Shown here: in pieces, positions 48,934 through 61,576 of the stretch
How positions within the stretch are numbered: the first letter of the stretch is position 1
Layout of the letters: each line of letters starts with the position of its first letter
Assembly (NCBI GenBank): GCA_035079005.1
Contig: CM068707.1
Location: 38,945,817-39,009,816, forward strand
From: Fraxinus americana
Taxonomy: Eukaryota; Streptophyta; Magnoliopsida; Lamiales; Oleaceae
Reading direction: 5' to 3'
DNA: 64,000 nt
Position numbers and translations under genes: made by a program
Notes under the pieces: generated by a model
Database searches by the model: none
What the model saw: only the letters and a program-made list of their open reading frames with translations
Told to the model about the DNA's origin: nothing

Positions 48934-49578
48934 AAGTGTGTGGGAGATATACCACATGGATGTGAGTAGAGTCAATATCCGTTGACCACTTCATCCATGC
49001 ATAAATTGAGGTCAACGATAACATCTACAATAAACTCTGCAGAAGTGATATATTCTTTTACTTAAAGAATAAAATTAGTGATGAGAAAAAATTTCGCTCT
49101 GACGTACCTTTGGATTGTCCTCCGCTCTAAATAGTAAATGTGATGGGATGAGAATCATGGTCTCGCCCAAAAATTCCCGAACTTGCCTCAAATTATTTTG
49201 TTTTATTTTTATTTTTTAAATTTAAATCATAATTTAATAAATAAATAAAATTTAATAAGTGTGCGGGAGATATACTACATGGATGTGAGTGGAGTCGAGA
49301 TCTGTTGACCACTTCATGTCTTCATCCATGCAAAAATTGAGGTCAACAATAACATCTATATTAAACTCTGCAGAAGTGACATGTTCTTTTACTTAAAGAA
49401 TAAAATTAGTGATGAGAAAACTTTTCGCCCTGACCTACCTTTGGATTGTCCTTCGCTCCAAATAGTAAATGGGATGGAATGAGAATCATGGTCTCGCCCA
49501 AATATCCCCTAACTTGCCTTAAATTATTTTGTTTTATTTTTATTTTTTAAATTTAAATCATAATTTAATAAATGAATA
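48934..49578. repeat. Tandem duplication, 323-bp unit
   Basis: AAGTGTGTGGGAGATATACC starts at 48934 and its near copy at 49257. Both run through AACTCTGCAGAAGTGA and ATGAGAATCATGGTCTCGCC to the same A/T-rich tail. Identity is high with scattered substitutions. Confidence 0.85.
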
Positions 49579-49807
49579 AATATTTGAATGTTAATTTAAT
49601 TAAATTGGGCATAAATGAGTATATTTTGAATCCCTCCCCGCTCCACTACCATTCATCTCCATTCCGCTTCCCGAAATTCCAGATAGGACTGGGATGATAA
49701 TGGTTGCCCCCGTTCTAGACACGTCATATTTTCATTCCTAAGAAAAATCTTAAAACTAAGTTCCAAGAAAGTTTTTTTAACTATTTTTTCAATATTGCAT
49801 GTAATAA

Positions 49808-50003
49808 CCCCCGTTTGGCACCCATTAATTTCTCATTCTCATTCCCATTCTCATTCTCATTCTTCATTTCAACCACACATTCTCGAAATAAAATACTATT
49901 ACACACAAATAAAAAACTTTTCATTACTTTTCCACCACACATTCTCACATCAATCACTATTCCAAAATTTCTATTCTCCTCAAAATTAGATTCAAACACA
50001 CCC
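49808..50003. mobile_element. Tourist-like MITE (inverted orientation)
   Basis: Starts CCCCCGTTTGGCACCCATTA after TAA (49805-49807), has the family core in reverse (TTTCAACCACACATTCTC, TCCACCACACATTCTC) and ends TTCAAACACACCC. The right-hand TAA is not preserved. Confidence 0.65.
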
Positions 50004-50230
50004 AAAATTACCAATTTCACTGTTCCTCTACTCTTGCTTTATAAAATTTGGAAGAAGCCATTGAATGGTCAAGAAGGATATTAGTAGGAAGCCAAAGGGA
50101 CCATGAGAACTGTTAGGAGAAAGGGAGATTCATCCCCCTAAATGTCTCTAAGGGCACTTAAGTGTCCCACATGTAAAGCTTTGAGGATCATGACATTTAT
50201 GGTTATTGTTCTATGTCACTTTTGGACTTG

Positions 50231-50539
50231 TTTTTTTTTTTTTTGATATTCAGGTGTCCACATTCGACGACTAATCCTAGGATTTACACCTTGGCCCTTC
50301 AAGATGCAAACCAGGTAAACTGTGGGATGTGTCCCAAACTGGCCAGAGTCCAAGAGCCCCCTCCACTGATCTGCTAAAGTGTCTAACGAGTCAATATATG
50401 TTGCATTTTGCCTTCCAGGATAAATCATACCTTCCGGAGAGAACCTGCCTTCCAAGAGCCCCACGAATCGAACTCGCGACCTCTGAACTATCAACAACTA
50501 AGAGCCCTGTCCTTTGCCAGTTGGGATGTGCCCCGGAGG
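50231..50539 (-). mobile_element. tRNA-derived SINE with target-site duplication
   Basis: On the minus strand: 5' head GCCTCCGGGGCACATCCCAA, an A-box-like TGGCAAAGGACAGG, a B-box-like GAGTTCGATTCG, a unique body of about 200 bases, then a poly(A) tail (T run at 50231-50244 on the plus strand). The duplication CACTTTTGGACTTGTTTT flanks it at 50217-50234 and 50540-50557, overlapping the T run on the left. This is the signature of LINE-machinery insertion. The 93-codon frame inside it is incidental. Confidence 0.85.
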
Positions 50540-50557
50540 CACTTTTGGACTTGTTTT

Positions 50558-51104
50558 GTCCACTAAACGGTTGGTTGGACCTTCTTTTTTTTTTTTAATT
50601 CATTTTTAACTACAATTTTTCAATAAAATAATATTAAACGTAAATCGAATTATTGTTTTAATTTTTAATTATACTTCCTAAAAATTGTTATTCAAAAATG
50701 CATTTTTCTCTGAAAATGAGGTTCAAACGATGGCTAAGATTTAACGCGTATTTCAAAGATTACCGTTATGTCGCGTATTAGTCAAATGCGCACCCGTCTT
50801 GGGACTTCAAGCTCCATTTGCTCTCTGTTAGAATTCGTGCCCGCCTTCCACAAACAAATTGGACCAAATGGAAATATTTTTCCCATTAGTAAAATTATTT
50901 AAAAAGGAAAAATGGACCCCTTGTGTCCCTCCTCTCACATGAGGCGTGGCCCCCACCTCCTATTATGAGTGGGGTGTAAAAAATTTGATAAAAAAATCCG
51001 GTACATGTAGCATAGTCCATAATTTTTACTATTATTTGCAAGGATTATAAACTTACACAGATAAACCTATCTAGCACGTTAAAATATATGCGCCGGAGCC
51101 ACAT
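50558..51104. other. Intergenic with decayed MITE
   Basis: A very diverged relative of the Tourist-like family spans about 50590-50745. No gene seen. Confidence 0.35.
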
Positions 51105-51272
51105 TAAAATTTTCATTCTTATTCTTCTACTCATTTTCAACCACACATTTTTCACTAAAATAAAATTTTACATCACATTAAAAACTTTTCCTTCTTTTTC
51201 AACCGCACATTCTCTATCAATCTACTATTCCAAAATACATTCCAAGATAATGCGGCTCAAACACACCCACAA
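51105..51272. mobile_element. Tourist-like MITE, degraded ends
   Basis: Family core in reverse (TCATTTTCAACCACACATTT, CTTTTTCAACCGCACATTCT, TCTACTATTCC) ending GGCTCAAACACACCC. Target duplication not clear. Confidence 0.5.
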
Positions 51273-54200
51273 ATAGACATTGTAATGTTAAAAAAAATTC
51301 CACACGCCTCTCTATATTAAATTTTGTTCAATTTTGTCTAATTAAGCATACAACATGAACAATAATAGCAAGATTTATTTTTGATTTTTTATTGTACGTA
51401 TTATGTTCAATTTATTTCTACATCTACTTGAATATCTGTACTTATAACATGATTGAAATTCTAAAGCAACTTCAATATAATCTCTGCAAAAACTATCTCG
51501 AGAACGAAAATTCCATCGGTAATCCAATCAGCCCCTTGAAGTGATTAGGTCTTAGAGTGCAATACTAGAAGTGAGTTTGATTGCAAAATTCACATGTTGA
51601 GTAGGAACGAAAGTCATTCTTAGTGATGTGACGTGCTCCACTAAAAGAGCCATTGCTCAGTGGATGAAATTCATTCGGGGGATAACGTATTGAACTTCCC
51701 CAATAACTCACATCGATGACAAATGTTGACATATTGACAACGTGACTATTGACAACATTATTATTGTAATCACTCACGGAGGAGCATCAATGATTATCGA
51801 CAATACAAATATTGATAATTCGTTTGAATTATCAACGAATATTGATTTTCGCTATAATCACAATCCATGAATGTGAATCTTATTAATACATAATCATGTT
51901 CACTCTAAATCAGGATCGGCATTATTTAGTTATAAAAATTTCATGCAATAAATTCAATCCAATAGGATAATATTTTTTTGTTTAAAAAAAACTGAATATT
52001 CCGTAGGTAAATCTTACCTCATCAAAAGAATGGTGTACAGTTCCCACAAAAAAAAAAAAAAAATGTAGAAAGCAGTACAGAGAGAAGTGCACTATAGATG
52101 TACTCTTCAAACTTTTAAATTAATTTCAACAAAAATGTATCCTACGTAACAATTTAACCTTTTCTGTTTGTTGTCCTAAGAATATTAAATTTAAAAGTTT
52201 ATATATTTAATGTGGTTGTCTCCAACCTTTCGATGACCTAACAATTAGTTGCTCGACTTAACTATTTTTTGCAAGTTGATTTATATTGAAAGGTTTCCCC
52301 TCTATCAATTAGTATATAAAAAGCACGTCTTTTTCATGTACGACCCTTCAATCCAAACTCCGATCATCACCTCGGCTAGCCTCTCCCTTCACCCCCTCTT
52401 ACCTTATAAAATCCCTCACTTCCAAATCTGAATAATGGCCCGAGAAAGAGCTTAGGTATGCTTTAATTTTTAAGTCAAGTGAACAAAAATCGTATCAATT
52501 TGTCATGACTCGAAGGTTAAAGACGATTGTTAACATTTTTTAAAAAAAATTTGATAAATAGTTTTGTATATATTACGTCATATGAATATGTTCAAAAGGT
52601 ACGGCCAAACGAATTTGCCAGCCTATGCCAGCATTCTTTGCCAACAAACCCATATAACATAAATAGGTGGGAGAAAAAATGGGTCAAAATAATTATATTT
52701 TTCATTTAAATTTAATTTGGCAGAAATCCGTACCATTTTGTTAGACACACATGTTTTTTTTGTCACAACTCTGATAGATGGTATCATGGTCGACCCTCTT
52801 AAACTGACAAAAATGTTGTGAATTGCAAAATGAAACATTTACTATAAAGTTATATACTAGCTCGTGACATTCATGTGACAACGTGTATACTTTATCTTTA
52901 GATGTCAAAAATATTCGTATCATTCCAATTCTGAGTATTTTCTTTTTCTCGATTATTTTCGATTGAGATGTATAAAATATAGATCGTGTACATGGATTAA
53001 CATAAGTTTGTAAAATATCTAATTAATCTAATACATAGATGTTGATGGTTATATCAATCGATCATAAAAGAGAATTTTTTAATCGTTCTAATCAAGATTC
53101 CTCCCTATTCACAAGGAAGTTTTTCCCATACAACAAAATGGCTCAATGGCAAAGCTAAAGATCATAATTCTCGAACTAGAAATCTAAAAGTTTACAGAAT
53201 ATACCCAGGATCGGGTATTGTACCTTCAATGAGGATAGTGCTAAGTACATGACGCGTTAAACATGGTCAAATTGAATTTTATCCACTATAGAGTTTTTCA
53301 ATGATTGTAGTATTTGTCTTTAAACGAGTTTAAGAAAGAGTCAAACATTAACTTAGCGATACAGGACGGCATTAAGGGCATTATGCAACTAAATGATATT
53401 CTCTCTCTCTCAAATGCCTCTCGTAAACTCTAGGTTGTCATTGTTTAAGGATTGCCGATTATGGTAGGAGGATTGAAGGTTTATTTAATCTTAGTGTCAA
53501 TCATTTCATAAGATAGATTTCTTAATCTTAGCAAATGATTGGAAATCATTGATTATATACAATTTTAGCTATTCAAAGGTTGAAATAACAACTATTTGAG
53601 TTTCTTAATGAAATTAATTAGCAGAATAGTTGACACACTTGTGTACAACCCTAGGAATCTTTGTTTCATCTTCAAGTTCTTGACAATTAATTTTGATTAT
53701 GATATGTTTTGCTGGCATATAATTAAAACATTCCAATTGAAATTAAGAAAGAAAATTCCCACTTCGAGGTACCAAACCCGGTGAAGGAAGAAGCTTGGAT
53801 CGAGAACCAACATACGAATCCTCATATATGTCGTTGAAGCATGTTGCTATGGCAAGTGAAAATGACCCGATTGTAATTATGACTTGAATAACACGACGAA
53901 AAAAAGTTCATATAGAAAATTCAAAAACTCGAACAAAAAAGTTGCGAATTACAATTTGTGAAATTCTTATGAACAAAGTCCTTCCTTATCATCATGTTGA
54001 GAAAAATCCTTCTAGATTATAAGAAAGATGTTAGTAGGTAAAATAATAAATAATTGAACCAAACAAGTATTCGAAGCAAACTACTCTTCACTATTCAAAT
54101 GCTTGATAACTAAAAGATAATTAACAAAAGAAGATATGGGCTCACAATTTATATATATAAGAGAAAGCATGTTATAAGTCCGGATTGCAAGGGAGCTTTT

Positions 54201-55888
54201 GTCACTACTTTCTTTGTATTCTTCCTATTACAAAATTCCAAACCGCACATGGGAGGAAGATGCAACTTAGAGCATCATTTACCAACCTGACATTCTTTAC
54301 TATGGAGAATAACATGCCAAGAAACAAAAATCGAAAGGAAGAAAAGAACACTCGATTTAAAGTGATTTCATCTCGATTCAAAAACTAAGTCCGCTTGCTA
54401 ACATAGGGTTCGACGAAAAAAATGATCACAATCTGTTCGTAAACTAATATATTTCTTTTCTTTTTATGAAGAAAAAGAGATTTGCCCGCAAAACTGCAAG
54501 AAAAGTGAACGATATAATTATGCTTCACGCACGTCTAAAGAGCCCCACCCGACCCCTCCATATAACATACAAAGAGGGAAGTAGGGTCATGCCTTTACTA
54601 AAATATATTGCAAATAGGTTGTTCTCTCACTTTCGTATGGATATATAGGAGGAGGGGGCCCTTGAAGGAATATGTGGTGTTTAGTTTATGAGAATTGAAC
54701 AGTATAACTGATCACGATTCCACTTAGATATGTTGATCAAGCTGTCATGGAATTTTGAAGATAACATAGCCAATCATGACATTAATGGAATGAATGTTTG
54801 CACCCCATGTTCCATGTGATTTATCACCTGCAGGTACTAAATCATGAATCTTACGAAATGTGTGGATAAAAAACATGTTTGAGTATCACATCAACGTGAG
54901 GGTGAGCCTACTGTGAAAGGAAATCTTCGACGTAAAGCTCAAGTAACAAAATCTTCGATGTAAAGCTCGAAGAAATCGTGCTTTGGGTGGATTCTCGGGA
55001 CTGATCCTTGGTGATATGGGTCTTGCTTGCACCTCTCGTATTAGTCAGCTGTATCCACTCCAAGCACTATCGTCTGTAAGAAAGATTTCGTTGTTCGATG
55101 ATTCAAGTCACAAAACTTTGTATAGATCTTTGACACGTGCACTGTTTAGGTACTAATAATAACTGGATCCACCAATTAAAAGGGTCCCTCACTCCCTCTA
55201 GAGTACAATCATGACTATTTAGATCAATAGCCTCTTGATCTCTTGTCCATATAAGTAGTAGACCCAAAAAATCCTAGCTGGAGCCAGAAAATATTGTTCA
55301 CCAAATTAGCAAGGGAATGTCCACATCAAGAGTATATTTGATATACTTTACAAGATTAGACAATAGTAACACTATCGGGATCCAAACAAAATTTGACGAA
55401 ACCAAATAAATTCGAGTAAACGAGTACGTGTATGCATCTCTACATTCCAACTTAGTGGTGGGTCCGACGTTTAGCTGGAATTTATCGTCGACTCATGTTA
55501 CATGTCAGACCAAAAACCTCAAACATGCATTACGAAGTTGTGAAAATTCGAGGATATGACAAAATTAGATCCAGGGCCACAAGCCTAATCAGTAAAGAAA
55601 AACTAGCTGCATGTCCTAAATTGAGTAGTATTATGACTGTCCAAAAACGTCCTAGGAAGTCCGGAAGCTTGTGTCAATTACAGAGATGAGCGTGACTCTT
55701 CTACACCAGCTGGAATATGATTTGAAAATCGAGTTGGTTCAATCTTCTGAATGCTAATATGTGTACGAAAATTGTTTCAATATTGGATACCGGATTCGCA
55801 GTAGCAGATTCAATAACCTTGAATACAGTGGATTCAAATATACACAACAGATTTAATACAGTAGCAGATTCGACAATATATGTTAATA
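51273..55888. other. Long gene-free stretch
   Basis: AT-rich sequence with no open frame above about 70 codons and no recognisable domain, LTR pair or inverted repeat. A local repeat of the phrase CAGTAGCAGATTC occurs around 55799 and 55859. Confidence 0.45.
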
Positions 55889-56388
55889 GTGATGGCAATG
55901 GGGCGGGTTCGGGGCGGGGCACCCTCGCCCCACCCCGCCCCACCACGACACTCCCCCTCCTCGCCCCGTGCCCCACCCCGCCTTAGACGGGGCGGGGCGG
56001 GGCTCGGGGCGGGGTGGGGCGGGTACGGGGCGAGGACTTGCCCCGTTTCTTGCCCCATTTGTTTTTTTTTTATTTAAAATACAAATTCAAAATTTTAAAA
56101 TACAAATTCAAAATTTTAAAATTCAAAACAAATAATGTTCATACTAACTATATCAATATTCAAAGCAAGCACTTGAAACGAAAAAATGTCCAAAATAAAT
56201 AATGTCCAAAACAAATTTTTTTTTTTTAATTCTTCATGGGACGGGTTCGGGGCGGGGTATCTCCGCCCCGCCCCCGCCCCGTGACCCGCGACGGGGCGGC
56301 GAACCTCGCCCCGCCTCGCCCCGCCAACCCGTTCGGGGCGGGGCCCCGCGGGGACGGGGCGGGGCGGGGAAAATTGCCATCTCTATAG
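55889..56388. mobile_element. GC-rich hAT-like non-autonomous element
   Basis: Ends TAGTGATGGCAAT and ATTGCCATCTCTA are inverted repeats of the same type as the 32.7 kb hAT element. Flanks TATGTTAA and TAGTTAAA resemble an 8-bp duplication that has suffered a small change. The subterminal regions (55898-56050 and 56238-56372) are extremely GC-rich, built of GGGGCGGGGC and its complement, around an AT-rich centre. No protein coding. Confidence 0.65.
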
Positions 56389-56576
56389 TTAAATTGCAGT
56401 AAAGTGTAACAGATGATTTAAGCAGAACTACAAACGCAAATTTGCATAAACGAGTGACAAACAAATAATCGCAGAAATTAAATAGGAAACTTTTAACCCG
56501 AGACCTGTGTTCCACACAGTTTTCTTAAAACAGATTCGCTCCCTCACCGTCTGTGCTTGAGGTTTAATAGAGCGTC

Positions 56577-57311
56577 CGTTTCCCAAGATACAACGGCGTA
56601 ACAGTATAATCTGAGCACCATAGATTGTACTCCGGCGAACTGAACAAGTGCCCGAACAATATCACCAAACCAAACAGGAACAGAAAGTAAAAACGAAAGC
56701 AGACTCCAACTGTGACCAGATGAATATGCAGATGAATTTTCGTGCACTGAAGACTGGAAAAAACGAGATATATATAGGCTTAAGATCTTGTAACCTGCTC
56801 ATTCATTTCATAACAATTACAAACAGGAGTTTTGGAGTTTCAACAGTTTTGGAAAACCAAAAGTCTATTGGAAAAAAAATTAAAAAATGTAGCAAAACGT
56901 GGACACTCCTAAGGGGCAAATTTTTCTCCTTTCGGTCCGACATTCGTGTACGCAGGTCGTGCTCGCACATAAGTTCAAGGTCCGAAGCCAATTTCGGTCC
57001 AAGATTTGCACCCCCCTGCGCGCGCATGTGGAGAGAGCATCTATGCTACACATGATTACACCATTTTAAAGTGCAATCCTTTATAAAGTGGTTTTAAATT
57101 TCCTCCACTTCCTATATGGGACAAAACTTAACTTTTTAGTTTTCCCACCAACAAACTCCTTTCACATAGCATACTTTGAGCTTCAATTTCTCATTCACCC
57201 GAGCATCATTTTTGACAAGTAAGTATATGATTTCGATGTATTCACGGAGGAGAACACAAATCAACTTTCATCTTTCAAAATAGCCAATCGAATCCCGCTC
57301 AAAATTGGTGC
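56577..57311 (+). repeat. Truncated 5' LTR of the copia element
   Basis: Matches 60826 onward in the right LTR (TACAACGGCGTAACAGTATA, TCACCAAACCAAACAGGAAC, ATATATATAGGCTTAAG). It lacks about 60 bases at its start and about 35 at its end. Confidence 0.85.
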
Positions 57312-60176
57312 AGGCAAGGTGGTTTTGAAGATGACTTTGGGGAAAGAGCTGACTCTTAACAATGTACTGTATGTGCCGAAAATTCGCAAGAACCTTGTGT
57401 CCGGGTCGCTTTTGAATAAGCATGGTTTTCGTATTGTATTTGAGTCGGATAAAGTCATTTTGTCAAAAGGTGGAATGTTTGTCGGAAAAGGTTATGTTTC
57501 CGATGGTATGTTTAAACTTAATGTAATGGTTGTTAAACCAAAAATGAATAAAGTGAACTCTTCCGCTTACTTGCTTGAGTCTTCCAATATGTGGCATGGT
57601 AGACTAGGACATGTTAACTATGATTCTTTACGTAGACTAGTTAACTTGAATTGCATACCCGCGTTCCATATTGATTCAAAACATAAGTGTGAAACTTGTG
57701 TTGAGACAAAGTTGACAAGGTCATCATTTAAATCAATTGAACGGAATACAGAACCATTTGATTCAATTCACAGTGATATATGTGATTTAAAATTTGTACA
57801 AACAAGAGGTGGCAACAAGTATTCATTACTTTTGTCGACGATAGTACAAAATATTGCTATGTCTACTTGCTAAAAAGTAAGGATGAAGCGATAGAGAAAT
57901 TTATTCTTTGCAAGAATGAAGTTGAGAACCAACTTAACAAGAAAATTAAGGTGATAAGAAGCGATCGAGGTCGTGAGTATGAAGTACCATTCGCTGAATT
58001 CTGTGCACAACACGGAATCATACATGAAACCACCGCACCTTATTCACCGCAACAAAATGGTGTTGCTGAAAGGAAAAATCGCACCTTAAAAGAAATGATA
58101 AATGCAATGTTGGTAAGTTTTGGGTTACCTCAGAACATGTAGGGGGAGGCTGTGTTATCAGCAAATTACCTTTTAAATAAGGTACCCCGAAAGAAAATGG
58201 AAAAGACCCCTTATGAGTTATGGAAAGGAAGAAGGTCTTCCTATAAATACTTACGAGTGTGGGGGTGTCTTGCTAAAGTGGCTGTCCCAATACCAAAGAA
58301 TGTGAAGATAGGCCCGAAAACTGTAGATTGTATCTTTATTGGATATACTCAAAACAGTAGTGCTTATCGATTTCTTGTATATGAATCTAAAATCTCAGAG
58401 ATACACAAAAACACGATAATGGAATCGAGAAATGCTTCGTTCTTTGAACATGTATTTCCATGCAAGTCCAAAAAAGATGCAAACTCTTCTAAACTGACAT
58501 ATGAGACTATGACTAGAGATAGTCAGGACCAAGAATTAGAAGAGGAGGTTGAGGTTGAACCAAGACGTAGCAAAAGGGAAAGGACAGAAAAGTCTTATGG
58601 TCCAGATTTTCTGACCTATATGCTAGAAAGTGAACCTCAAAGCTATCAAGAAGCTGTAAACTCCTCAGAAGAACCCCAATGGAAAGAGGCCATTAAAAGT
58701 AAAATAGATTCAATTTTGCAAAATCATACATGGGAGCTAGTGGATCTTCCTCCAGGAAGTAAACTATTAGGCTACAAGTGGATTTTCAAACGAAAAATGA
58801 AAGCAGATGGATCTATTGAAAAGTATAAGGCTAGATTAGTAATAAAAGGTTATAGACAACGAGAAGGCCTTGATTACTTTGATACATATTCTCCAGTAAC
58901 GAGAATAACATCTATTAGGATGATACTTGCGATTGCTGCTCTGCGAAATTTTGAAGTACATCAAATGGATGTTAAGACTGCCTTCCTAAATGGAGATTTA
59001 GATGAAGAAATCTATATGGAACAACCCGAGGGGTTTTCATCTCCAGGACAAGAAAAGAAGGTTTGTAAATTGGTAAAGTCATTATATGGCCCGAAACAAA
59101 CACCGAAACAATGACACGAAAAATCTGACAGTGTCATGATGGGAAGTGGATTTAAAATCAACGAGTGTGATAAATGTGTTTACATTAAAGACACTGGAAA
59201 TGGTTATGTCATTTTATGTCTTTACGTTGACGGCATGCTTATTGTTGGTAGTGACAATAAGATGATTAAATACATTAAAGATATGTTAAATTCAAAATTT
59301 GACATGAAGGATATGGGTTTAGCTGATGTTATACTTGGAATCAAAATTTCAAGAATATCAGATGGGCTTGCTCTAACTCAGTCACATTATGTGGATAAAA
59401 TTCTAGAGAAGTTCAGTAAAGATGATACTGAAATGGCTAGAACACCGATAGATACAAGTCAACATCTATCCAAAAACTAAGGTGAAAGTGTATCTCAAGT
59501 AGAATACTCGAGAGTTATTGGGAGTCTGATGTACTTGATGAGTTGTACAAGACCAGACATAGCCTACACAGTGAGTAAACTGAGTAGATATACGAGTAAT
59601 CCAGGAGCTGATCACTGGAAATGAATAGTAAGAGTACTAAGGTACTTGAGATACACTCGTAATTTTGGACTACACTATACAAAATATCCAGCGGTCATTG
59701 AAGGATATACTGATACTAATTGGATATCTGATATAAAAGACTCAAAGTCTACGAGTGGATTTGTGTTCACATTGGCAGGTGCAGCTATATCCTGGAAATC
59801 CTCTAAACAAACAGTAATAGCCAGATCCACTATGAAATCTGAGTTTATAGCTTTAGATAAAAGTGGTGAAGAGGTTGAGTGGTTGCGCAACTTCTTAGAG
59901 GATATTCCAAGATGGTCAAAACCTGTGACAGCAATTTGCATATATTGTGATAGTCAATCAGCAATTGGAAGGGTACAGAGTAACATGTACAATGGTAAGT
60001 CTAGACATATACGTCGTAGACACAATACCATAAGACAACTGCTCTCAACTGGAGTTATCACTGTTGATTATGTAAAATCAAAGGATAACATTGCGGATTT
60101 GCTAACCAAAGGGTTAAATAGAGAGTTAGTTGAAAAATCATCGAAGGGAATTGGACTTAAGCCCTTGAATGGATAA
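57312..60176 (+). pseudogene. Broken copia pol: protease end, integrase, reverse transcriptase, RNase H
   Basis: Order seen: protease C-terminus (LTLNNVLYVPKIRKNL, from 57349), GAG-pre-integrase zinc motif (MWHGRLGHVNYDSL ... CETCVETK), integrase core (SDRGREYE, TAPYSPQQNGVAERKNRTLK), reverse transcriptase (YKWIFKRKMKADGSIEKYKA, HQMDVKTAFLNGDL), then RNase H (GYTDTNWISDIKDSKSTSG, CDSQSAI, KSRHIRRRHNTIR). One frameshift lies between about 57780 and 57870. In-frame stops lie at 58140 (TAG), 59112 (TGA), 59478 (TAA) and 59622 (TGA). The reverse transcriptase active site reads YVDG where the family has YVDD, so a metal-binding aspartate is lost. Gag is absent. Confidence 0.9.
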
Positions 60177-60761
60177 GTTAATACAAAGGAAAATCCAACC
60201 TAGTTGACTGGAGATCCCAAAATCTAGGTTCAAAGGGACAACCTAATTGTAAAAACTTGATAGAACCACTGTGGGGGATATTACCTCATGTCCATTCCTA
60301 TAATATAACAGTGATGCACGTAAAGATGAAAGATAAGCAATAGGCTTTTAATGATTCTTATGCGTCGGAAATCGAGCCAAATAATGCGGGTTACTTGTAG
60401 TAAGAAACCACCTATGTGAGAGAGAAGTAGGGCCGTTTCTAAGGGAATTGTGTGGGGCAAAATTCTTATGAACTCTCACAGAACCAGGCGTATGTTCATG
60501 GCCAAAACGAACATAATAATGAGAACTGAAATGTGTTAGGAAGAATCCTGTGTGGAGTATATCATCGTTTACATAAACGGCAGAACAGTTCAAGGATATC
60601 GCGTCTACTGGTCAGCTAGTAAAGTAAATATGCTTTTACAAGGGAAGGTTCAAAGGGTAACACCTACCTATCCTATGCAGGTTTCAACTGTTGAACTATA
60701 TCACCTAGTCGTCATGTGTCACATTCATGTGTCGTTCCCAATTTTCATTCATGTGGGGGAT

Positions 60762-61576
60762 TGTTGGAAAAACTGGAAAAGTGGGCTGACTTTGGCACCA
60801 ATTTTGAGCGGGACTCGTTTCCCAGGATACAACGGCGTAACAGTATAATCTGAGCACCACAGATTGTACTCTGGCGAACTGAACAAGTGCCCGAACAATA
60901 TCACCAAACCAAACAGGAACAGAAAGTAAAAACGAAAGCAGACTCCAACTGTGACCAGATGAATATGCAGATGAATTTTCGTGTACTGAAGACTGGAAAA
61001 AACGAGATATATATAGGCTTAAGATCTTGTAACCTGCTCATTCATTTCATAGCAATTACAACAGGAGTTTTGGAGTTTCAACAGTTTTGGAAAACCAAAA
61101 GTCTATTGGAAAAAAAATTAAAAAATGTAGCAAAACGTGGACACTCCTAAGGGGCCAATTTTGCTCCTTTCGGTCCGACATTCGTGTACGCAGGTCGCGC
61201 TCGCACACAAGTTCAAGGTCCGAAGCCAATTTCGGTCCAAGATTTGCACCCCCCTGCGCGCGCACGTGGAGAGAGCCTCTATACTACACATGATTACACA
61301 ATTCTAAAGTGCAATCATTTATAAAGTGGTTTTAAATTTCCTCCGCTTCCTATGTGGCTTAACTTTTTAGTTTTCCTACCAACAAACTCCTTTCACATGG
61401 CATACTTTGAGCTTCAATTTCTCATTCACCCGAGCAACATTTTTTTACAAGTAAGTATATGATTTCGATGTACTCACGGAGGAGAACACAAATCAACTTT
61501 CATCTTTCAAAATAGCCAACCGGGTCCCGCTCAAAATTGGTGCCAAAGTCAGCCCACTTTTCCAATTTTTCCAACA
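60762..61576 (+). repeat. 3' LTR of the copia element
   Basis: 815 bp. Contains a TATA-like GATATATATAGG at about 61005. Its start and end form the short inverted repeat TGTTGGAAAAA / TTTTTCCAACA. Confidence 0.9.

Larger units (their letters stand above)
56577..61576 (+). mobile_element. Deleted Ty1/copia retrotransposon
   Basis: Right LTR 60762-61576 (815 bp, TGTTGG...CCAACA) is preceded by a purine tract GTGGGGGAT. Left LTR survives as 56577-57311, truncated at both ends. It runs directly into protease-integrase coding sequence at GGTGC, so the LTR end, primer site, leader, gag and most of protease are deleted. The left edge is also missing, so no target duplication can be tested. Pol is interrupted by stops. 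Inactive. Confidence 0.88.

Noticed and set aside
50216..50497. 93-codon frame on the minus strand
   Set aside because: It is the body and poly(A) tail of a SINE with target duplications.
55701..56515. Pro/Arg/Gly-rich frames on both strands
   Set aside because: They come from the GGGGCGGGGC repeats of the hAT-like element.
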